56,117 bases of DNA from Thiomargarita sp. (GTDB lineage: Bacteria > Pseudomonadota > Gammaproteobacteria > Beggiatoales > Beggiatoaceae), in assembly GCA_020720115.1 (NCBI GenBank), contig DYPD01000008.1, forward strand, positions 1 to 56,117, read 5' to 3'. The notes below the pieces were generated by a model. It worked only from the letters and a program-made list of their open reading frames with translations. It was not told where the DNA came from and ran no database searches. Position numbers and translations under genes: made by a program. Shown here in pieces: positions 51,518-56,117 of the stretch (position 1 is the stretch's first letter; the number at the start of each line of letters is the position of its first letter).

Positions 51518-52367
51518 CCAAGCCCGCATGGTGGCGGCTTTTAGCCAAGCCGCACCGCATTATGAAAGCCAAGCACGCTTGCAACATGAAGTGGCAGAAC
51601 GCCTGCTAGAACGATTGCAACCCCAAGATTTTCAAGCTAAAACCCTGGTAGACTTAGGCTGCGGCACGGGCGTTCTCACGCGCCGCTTAACTAAACTCTG
51701 TCGCTTTGCACAAATATATGCGCTGGATTTAGCCCCCGCCATGCTGCACCAAGCCCAACGACAAGCACCGCGCTGGTTTTCCCGCCAACATTTTTGCTGC
51801 GCAGATGCCGCTCGTTTACCCCTGGCAACTGCTTCTGTAGACCTGCTAGTGTCCAATCTGATGCTGCAATGGTGCGGCGATTATGTGCAAGTATTCCGCG
51901 AGTGCGCACGAGTGCTGAAACCCAGCGGCACGCTCCTATTTAGCAGCTTTGGTCCCGCCACCCTAAAAGAACTGCGTGCCAGTTGGGCACAAGTGGATGA
52001 CGCAGTGCATGTGAATCCTTTTACCGACCTACACCAGTTAGGTGACGCACTGGTGCAAGCGGGTTTGCGTCAACCCGTGATGGATGTGGATTGGCTCACC
52101 CTAACCTTTGCTGATGTACCCGCTGCGTTGCGGCATTTGAAAAAAATCGGCGCTCATAACGTGCTCAGTCAACGCCAACGCGGGCTGTTGGGCAAACAAA
52201 AATACCAACAACTGTTACAGGCTTATGCCGCTTACCAGCACGCCGACGGGCGCATTCCCGCCACCTACGAAGTGCTGTACGGCTATGCGCTCGGTGCAGC
52301 TATGCCAGGACAACAACGGCTGGCAGATGGCAGCGTGCGCATTCCACTTAGCGCATTGCGGGCTTGA
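51486..52367 (+). CDS. bioC: Malonyl-ACP O-methyltransferase
   Basis: 293 residues from the ATG at 51486, inside the bioH end; the track ORF start at 51351 is antisense to family length. 'VAAFSQAAPHYESQARLQHE' is the BioC N-terminal block, 'LVDLGCGTGVLTRRL' the SAM-binding loop, 'DLLVSNLMLQWCGD' and 'VLKPSGTLLFSSFGPATLKE' the following SAM methyltransferase parts. It methylates malonyl-ACP to disguise it as a primer for fatty acid synthesis of pimelate. Overlapping translation with bioH fits a coupled pathway. Confidence 0.95.
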   Translation: MSTTDTFLQIDQARMVAAFSQAAPHYESQARLQHEVAERLLERLQPQDFQAKTLVDLGCGTGVLTRRLTKLCRFAQIYALDLAPAMLHQAQRQAPRWFSRQHFCCADAARLPLATASVDLLVSNLMLQWCGDYVQVFRECARVLKPSGTLLFSSFGPATLKELRASWAQVDDAVHVNPFTDLHQLGDALVQAGLRQPVMDVDWLTLTFADVPAALRHLKKIGAHNVLSQRQRGLLGKQKYQQLLQAYAAYQHADGRIPATYEVLYGYALGAAMPGQQRLADGSVRIPLSALRA

Positions 52368-52566
52368 GTAAAGCGAAGCCCAAGAACCTTGCAAGCTAAA
52401 ATCTGCTGCTTCCAACCTGCGAGTCCACTGTGTGCACCCAGGGCAACCGCATTAAAATCTAACCAAAAACAATCTGTTAGGGGATACTCAATTAGAATTG
52501 CAGTGAAAGAAATGATGTAGATACTCTGTTGTCAACCTCAATCCAAAACAAAAAACACCTTAACAA

Positions 52567-52724
52567 TCATGCTGTTGGTGAAGCATGATAAAACCTTGCG
52601 CTGTCAAACGGTTGGCGATTTTTCAAAATGCCGTGCAGTGCATGCAGCAATTTACGCACCCTTCGACTGCGCTCAGGGCATCGCAATGCCCGCGAAAATC
52701 ATTTTACTCGCCATATAAACTGTC
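52567..52724 (-). pseudogene. IS110-type transposase C-terminal remnant, interrupted by a REP-like motif
   Basis: Minus strand: 'TVYMASKMIFAGIA' is followed by a REP-like motif (52660-52684) and then 'RKLLHALHGILKNRQPFDSA' ending 'RFYHASPTA' at a stop at 52567. The YMA, RKLL-H and KNxQPFD patterns are those of the C-terminal Transposase_20 end of IS110/IS116 elements. No N-terminal part was seen. Family-level call only. Confidence 0.5.
52660..52684 (+). repeat. REP-like dispersed motif inserted in IS110 remnant
   Basis: CCCTTCGACTGCGCTCAGGGCATCG is a variant of the CCCTTCGACAAGCTCAGGG core; it splits the two parts of the IS110-type remnant. Confidence 0.6.
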
Positions 52725-52801
52725 CTCTAAATTCGGCTAAAATACCCGGCAGGCCGCCGACCCTGCTACAAACTTCACCTGTCTACCTTGCGCTTGTGCT
52801 G

Positions 52802-52839
52802 CTTGTGCTGAGCGCAGCCGAAGTAAGCCTGTCGAAGTA
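52802..52839 (+). repeat. REP-like dispersed motif, double copy
   Basis: CTTGTGCTGAGCGCAGCCGAAGTA followed by AGCCTGTCGAAGTA, both variants of the reverse form of the dispersed motif. Confidence 0.6.
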
Positions 52840-52872
52840 AATACAAGCTGTGGCAAAGCCACGTTTTGGATA

Positions 52873-52891
52873 CCCTTCGACAAGCTCAGGG
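52873..52891 (+). repeat. REP-like dispersed motif copy
   Basis: CCCTTCGACAAGCTCAGGG is identical to the core of the 44-bp array at 2.2 kb, 50 kb away. Confidence 0.7.
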
Positions 52892-53026
52892 CATCGTTCT
52901 TCGGCATTGGTGAATAGGGCGGCTGGCCAATCTACTTACAAGCTCGTAGCTTCAGGATGGGACGGACTTTGACCTGCCTTAACCAACTGGGTCTCTAACC
53001 CGATTTAGGGACTATTTTATATACAA

Positions 53027-53106
53027 GGTCGCATAAGCGGTAGCATCACTTGTGCTGAGCTTGCCGAAGTATGCGACATTCGGAAGCTCCGAGATGGCGG
53101 ATTACG
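53027..53106. repeat. Palindromic repeat copy A, carrying an inserted REP-like motif
   Basis: GGTCGCATAAGCGGTAGCATCA is followed by 23 extra bases (CTTGTGCTGAGCTTGCCGAAGTA, 53049-53071) and then TGCGACATTCGG...GATGGCGGATTACG. Without the 23 bases it matches copies B and C (about 53.6 and 53.9 kb). Confidence 0.75.
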
Positions 53107-53131
53107 AGTTACGAGTTACGAGTTACGAGTT
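53104..53131 (+). repeat. 7-bp tandem repeat (ACGAGTT x4)
   Basis: Four exact units of ACGAGTT overlap the 3' end of the DUF4288 gene and encode its last residues and stop on the minus strand. Confidence 0.9.
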
Positions 53132-53504
53132 TATCAGGACAATAAGCTCGACCCACAAGTAATTTTATTGCAGGAAGGTCGCATTCTTTAGGTATAAGTT
53201 GCTCCTTCCGCTCCATCGGTTTGCGCATCGTTTTTATCTCATACCAAACATCATTTTCAGAACATTCAATTCCGAGTTCAATAAAATCCATCACGCCAAC
53301 AAACTCAATAAATACTTCATTGCCTTCGTTGTTAATATATCTAGTTTGATCTTGATAAGCATTCCTCTTAATTTCTGCAAGTGCATCATAAGCATTCTGC
53401 GAGACAATAGTTACAATACGTTCTTCTACAGTTCGCATTTTGCTAGATACGCCATCAACTACTACGCGGTATTGAAACATCAATTTCCCAGAAAATCTTT
53501 TCAT
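53109..53504 (-). CDS. DUF4288-like protein
   Basis: 131 residues from the ATG at 53504 (track TTG at 53519 as alternative). 'YRVVVDGVSSKMRTVEERIV', 'SQNAYDALAEIKRNAYQDQT', 'NEGNEVFIEFVGVMDFIELG' and 'ENDVWYEIKTM' follow the DUF4288 pattern (EErIv...A...G..v.yEFVGv.d...l..). The last residues ('LVTRNS') are encoded by the ACGAGTT tandem repeat, so the native C-terminus may have been lost or extended. The gene sits alone in a decayed island. Function unknown; DUF4288 members sometimes lie near toxin systems, but no toxin is visible here. Confidence 0.6.
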   Translation of the reverse strand: MKRFSGKLMFQYRVVVDGVSSKMRTVEERIVTIVSQNAYDALAEIKRNAYQDQTRYINNEGNEVFIEFVGVMDFIELGIECSENDVWYEIKTMRKPMERKEQLIPKECDLPAIKLLVGRAYCPDKLVTRNS

Positions 53505-53651
53505 AGCGGATACTAACAAGTATAAGGGTCTTCACATTCTTCAGGGAAAAAGGCACATAGAGTTGAACAAGAAAGCTCATCTCCATTGAGACATGACTCT
53601 CTAAGAATTGCTGCTGGATCCAGTAGCAGCATTAATGGCCCCATAGCCCGC

Positions 53652-53825
53652 GTAGGTCGCATAAGCGATAGGAGGCTGTGAAACTATTCAATTTCAGGCG
53701 TTTTGTGCGACGAAGAATCAATGACTTACATGCAAAAAATCACTAAAAAACGACATTTTTCAGAATACTTTCACAGCCTCGATAGCGTCATGCGACATTT
53801 GGAAACTCCAAAATGGCGGATGACG
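53652..53825. repeat. Palindromic repeat copy B, split by a MITE
   Basis: GTAGGTCGCATAAGCGATAG, then a 109-bp insertion, then GATAGCGTCATGCGACATTTGG...GGCGGATGACG. Removing the insertion and one GATAG recreates copy C. The outer GTCGCAT...ATGCGAC and CGTCAT...ATGACG pairs make the repeat palindromic. Confidence 0.85.
53672..53780. mobile_element. 109-bp MITE with 18-bp terminal inverted repeats and 5-bp TSD
   Basis: The left end GAGGCTGTGAAACTATTC and the reverse complement of the right end GAGGCTGTGAAAGTATTC match in 17 of 18 positions. GATAG is present on both sides (53667-53671 and 53781-53785), as a target-site duplication. The interior is AT-rich and has no coding capacity, so it needs a transposase supplied in trans; none of matching ends is in the window. 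The track ORF 53703..53888 spans the element and is spurious. Confidence 0.88.
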
Positions 53826-53832
53826 GCGCACA

Positions 53833-53853
53833 CTTCGACAGGCTCAGTGCAAG
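53833..53853 (+). repeat. REP-like dispersed motif copy
   Basis: CTTCGACAGGCTCAGTGCAAG, a variant of the dispersed motif, directly downstream of palindromic repeat copy B. Confidence 0.6.
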
Positions 53854-53942
53854 AAAAGACGCACCTTATCCACCCTACGCTTGTTTAACGCATTCTATGC
53901 CCGCCTGTCCAACTTGCGCAAGTCGCAGCCCGGCAAATCTGC

Positions 53943-54000
53943 GTAGGTCGCATAAGCGATAGCGTCATGCGACATTTGGGGGGCATCATGGCGGATGACG
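53943..54000. repeat. Palindromic repeat copy C (uninterrupted)
   Basis: GTAGGTCGCATAAGCGATAG-CGTCATGCGACATTTGG...GGCGGATGACG is intact, acting as an unoccupied reference for copies A and B. It ends four bases before the stop of the GNAT gene. Confidence 0.8.
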
Positions 54001-54003
54001 GGT

Positions 54004-54540
54004 TCACCAATATTGCTGGTTGTTTAATGCACTCACACAGGTTGAATTACCATTGATGGGTTCAATGTGCTCACTCACCAGTGACTGCGCTAACCAGCCT
54101 TCAGGGTAAGTCAGTTTTAACGGCGCTTTGGCTACTTCTTCAGTAATAGGTTGAAATCCAACTTTGCTATAAAACTGTGGGTTACCATAGGTAAAAATCA
54201 GTTCTACTTTATGATTTCTTAAATGATGTATACCAAAGTTGATGAGTTTCTGTCCGACTCCCTGGTTCTGATATTGTGTTGCAATGGCAACGGGAGATAA
54301 GATAAAAGCATTGATTTGACATTCAAATACCAGGCGAGTAAAAAATATGCAACCAATGAGCGTCTCTTTTTCTTTGGCTATAAAACCAAAAATGTCGTTT
54401 GGGTGCGTGGTTGCTTGCAATGCAAAGGCTAAATCACCCACCAGCGTTCCTTCATTTTGACCTTCAGAAGAGGTAAACACATCAGTGAACAGTGTTTTTA
54501 TATCATGGGCATAACTTGATTCATAGAGTTCAAATTTCAT
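54004..54540 (-). CDS. GNAT-family N-acetyltransferase (YhbS-like)
   Basis: 178 residues. The acetyl-CoA loop is in 'LSPVAIATQYQNQGVGQKLI' (QxxGxG/A-type), followed by 'VELIFTYGNPQFYSKVGFQP', typical of the YhbS/COG3153 group. 'IGCIFFTRLVF' gives the preceding strand. The acceptor substrate is unknown. It is a single gene; the start at 54540 has TGAAGAATG context, and no better alternative is visible. Confidence 0.88.
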   Translation of the reverse strand: MKFELYESSYAHDIKTLFTDVFTSSEGQNEGTLVGDLAFALQATTHPNDIFGFIAKEKETLIGCIFFTRLVFECQINAFILSPVAIATQYQNQGVGQKLINFGIHHLRNHKVELIFTYGNPQFYSKVGFQPITEEVAKAPLKLTYPEGWLAQSLVSEHIEPINGNSTCVSALNNQQYW

Positions 54541-54656
54541 TCTTCACCTATTAGATAGAAAATGCTTGAAAGTTTCAGTTATCAACACAACCTATAATGG
54601 TATTCTGGTACGGCTAGTGATGCAAATCAAATGAATTATGTTAAGGAGTGGTGATT

Positions 54657-56063
54657 ATGAGTGAAGTGCGAGAAGTTGAAGTGGCTATTATCGGGGCGGG
54701 TACGGCGGGCTTGACGGCAATGGGGATGGTGCGCCGCCACACGAAAAATTTTGTGCTGATTAATGGGGGTTCGTTGGGTACGACTTGCGCCCGCGTTGGC
54801 TGTATGCCTTCTAAGGCGTTGATTCAGGTGGCTGAGGATTTTCATCGGCGACATCTGTTTGAACGCTTTGGCATCGGCGGTATGGAATCGCTGAGCATTG
54901 ATGTGAGCGAAGGTATGGAACATGTGCGTGAATTGCGCGATACCTTTGTGGATCGGGTGATTAGCAATAGCACTGATACTTTAGAGGAAGGGCAGTTTAT
55001 TGAGGGTTATGCAAAATTTTTAGCGCCAACCTTGCTGGAAGTGAATGGCGCTCAGATTCGCGCTCATAAGGTGATTATTGCAACGGGTTCGCGTCCAGTG
55101 ATGCCGCAGGCGTGGCTGGCGTTGCGCGATAAAATCATGACCACTGATGAGTTTTTTGAGCAAGCGGATTTTCCACCGCGCATGGCAGTGATTGGTTTAG
55201 GCGTCATCGGACTGGAAATCGGGCAATCGCTCAAGCGCATGAGCGTTGAGGTGACGGGGTTTGATCAACTCAAGACTATCGGCGGTTTGCAAGACCCAGT
55301 AGCCAGTCAGGTCGCCATTGAAATTATGTCTAAAGAATTTCCGCTTTACTTGGGGCAAGCGGCGCAAATTACGCAGGAAGGTGAACAACTGCGCGTGACC
55401 AGCGGCGAGCATTCGGTGTTGGTGGATAAGGTGCTGGCGAGTTTGGGGCGCAGACCGAATGTGGCAAATCTGGGGCTGGACAATCTAGGTGCGCCGCTGG
55501 ATGCTCGCGGCGTGCCTGTGTATCATCCTAATACTTTGCAAATCGCTGATTTACCTGTATTTATTGCCGGTGATGTAACGGGCGATAAAGCCATTTTGCA
55601 CGAAGCCGGACATGAAGCGCGTATCGCTGCTTACAACGCGCTGCACGACACTGTGATGGCGTTTAAGCGCAAAACGCCGTTGGCGATTACTTTTTGTGAT
55701 CCGAATATTGCGATGGTGGGTAAGGCTTGGAATGAGTTGGATCAAAGCCGCTTGGCGATTGGTGAAATGCCGCTGGGCCCGGTCGGACGTGCGCTGATTA
55801 TGGGCAAAAACAAAGGCATACTGCGGGTTTATGGGGATAAGCAAACGGGCAAAATACTCGGCGCTGTGTTGATGGGACCCAAAGGCGAAAACTTGGCGCA
55901 CTTGCTGGCGTGGGCGATTGAACAAAAACTGACAGTTTTCAATCTATTAGCTATGCCTTATTACCACCCTGTGTTGGAAGAAGCCTTGCAAGCGGCGCTT
56001 TACAATCTCATGAGCCAGGTGGAGATCAAGCCCAGCCTGCCGGTGGAATTGCAACCTTTGTAA
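54657..56063 (+). CDS. Dihydrolipoamide dehydrogenase-like flavoprotein
   Basis: About 468 residues from the ATG at 54657, with AAGGAG eight bases upstream (track GTG at 54648 lies in that site). FAD-binding 'VAIIGAGTAGLTAMGMVRRH', the redox-active disulfide 'GTTCARVGCMPSKALIQ' (CxxxxC), NAD-binding 'MAVIGLGVIGLEIGQSLKR', 'VFIAGDVTGDKAILHEAGHE' and the C-terminal His-Glu pair 'YYHPVLEEALQAAL' are complete. The Arg in CARVGC, where CLNVGC is usual, and the absence of any 2-oxoacid dehydrogenase genes nearby point to a non-PDH member of the family, for example a mercuric-reductase-like or stand-alone disulfide reductase. Substrate not determined. Confidence 0.88.
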   Translation: MSEVREVEVAIIGAGTAGLTAMGMVRRHTKNFVLINGGSLGTTCARVGCMPSKALIQVAEDFHRRHLFERFGIGGMESLSIDVSEGMEHVRELRDTFVDRVISNSTDTLEEGQFIEGYAKFLAPTLLEVNGAQIRAHKVIIATGSRPVMPQAWLALRDKIMTTDEFFEQADFPPRMAVIGLGVIGLEIGQSLKRMSVEVTGFDQLKTIGGLQDPVASQVAIEIMSKEFPLYLGQAAQITQEGEQLRVTSGEHSVLVDKVLASLGRRPNVANLGLDNLGAPLDARGVPVYHPNTLQIADLPVFIAGDVTGDKAILHEAGHEARIAAYNALHDTVMAFKRKTPLAITFCDPNIAMVGKAWNELDQSRLAIGEMPLGPVGRALIMGKNKGILRVYGDKQTGKILGAVLMGPKGENLAHLLAWAIEQKLTVFNLLAMPYYHPVLEEALQAALYNLMSQVEIKPSLPVELQPL

Positions 56064-56117
56064 CTCAACTTACCCAATTTTATGCCATTAAACGCCAAGT
56101 ATCACTCAAGCAAATTA

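Noticed and set aside
52628-52840. 70-aa plus-strand ORF
   Set aside because: It is made of REP-like motifs and is antisense to the IS110-type remnant.
53703-53888. 61-aa ORF on the plus strand
   Set aside because: It spans the MITE and the palindromic repeat and has no coding character.

Overview
This window looks like a chromosomal segment of a free-living gammaproteobacterium. The inference rests on a ybeY-corC-lnt run, tRNA-Gln next to prs, a bioH-bioC pair, thiL, panD, purB, and a long class I nrdA with doubled ATP cones. The abundance of PAS, CBS and hybrid-kinase signalling proteins, a STAND-type NB-ARC ATPase, WD40 remnants and many small repeats would fit an environmental, possibly filamentous sulfur-oxidising or methanotrophic lineage. 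That narrower placement is inference only; no rRNA or taxonomic marker settles it.

Layout. 0-2.7 kb: a partial periplasmic rhodanese, an orphan HPt protein, then a decayed island holding an ISAs1-type transposase fragment, a possible group II intron remnant, a MITE-like palindrome, a frameshifted WD40 lipoprotein and a 44-bp tandem array. 2.7-6.1 kb: a CBS protein joined to a hybrid histidine kinase, and an orphan DUF4381 protein. 6.2-9.7 kb: ybeY-corC-lnt, with a convergent zinc-ribbon gene overlapping the end of lnt. 9.9-12.2 kb: prs, tRNA-Gln and thiL. 12.2-20.6 kb: a signalling block with a ten-PAS protein lacking any output domain, a sugar aminotransferase, a CBS-histidine kinase and a double-receiver regulator; the two long genes here have structured leaders. 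20.5-26.2 kb (minus strand): a membrane class III cyclase homologue that has lost most catalytic residues, a hypothetical gene, purB, and an NB-ARC ATPase that ends where WD40 repeats would normally begin.

26.4-39.9 kb: rmlC-rmlD with an orphan gspK, yfiR-like gene overlapping thiE, a putative zincin, panD, an ExbB/TolQ homologue without ExbD, a DUF3149 miniprotein, nrdA without nrdB, an SPFH protein translationally coupled to a substrate-binding lipoprotein, and argE. 40-48.8 kb: an exopolysaccharide secretion and regulation locus (acyltransferase, FemAB/CelD-type GNAT, Wza-type exporter, secreted helical protein, GumC-type co-polymerase, ExeA-like ATPase with LysM-like tail, BY-kinase-like ATPase without the Walker A lysine, and a GGDEF-like domain). 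No glycosyltransferase or Wzx/Wzy is present, so sugar assembly must be encoded elsewhere; rmlC, rmlD and the sugar aminotransferase could supply precursors. 48.8-52.4 kb: RDD protein, SemiSWEET, and a sulfotransferase-bioH-bioC cluster whose genes overlap. 52.4-54 kb: a second decayed island with an IS110-type remnant, three copies of a palindromic repeat (two interrupted by other small elements), and a DUF4288 gene. The window ends with a GNAT gene and a complete dihydrolipoamide dehydrogenase-like flavoprotein.

Most notable: a 109-bp MITE with 18-bp inverted ends and 5-bp target duplication inserted in another repeat; the sensor-less NB-ARC protein; the ten-PAS scaffold with a pseudoknot-capable leader; the degenerate cyclase; the CBS/histidine-kinase module seen both as two adjacent genes and as one fused gene; and the SPFH/substrate-binding lipoprotein pair. 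All functions are inferred from reading the sequence; no database search was run.
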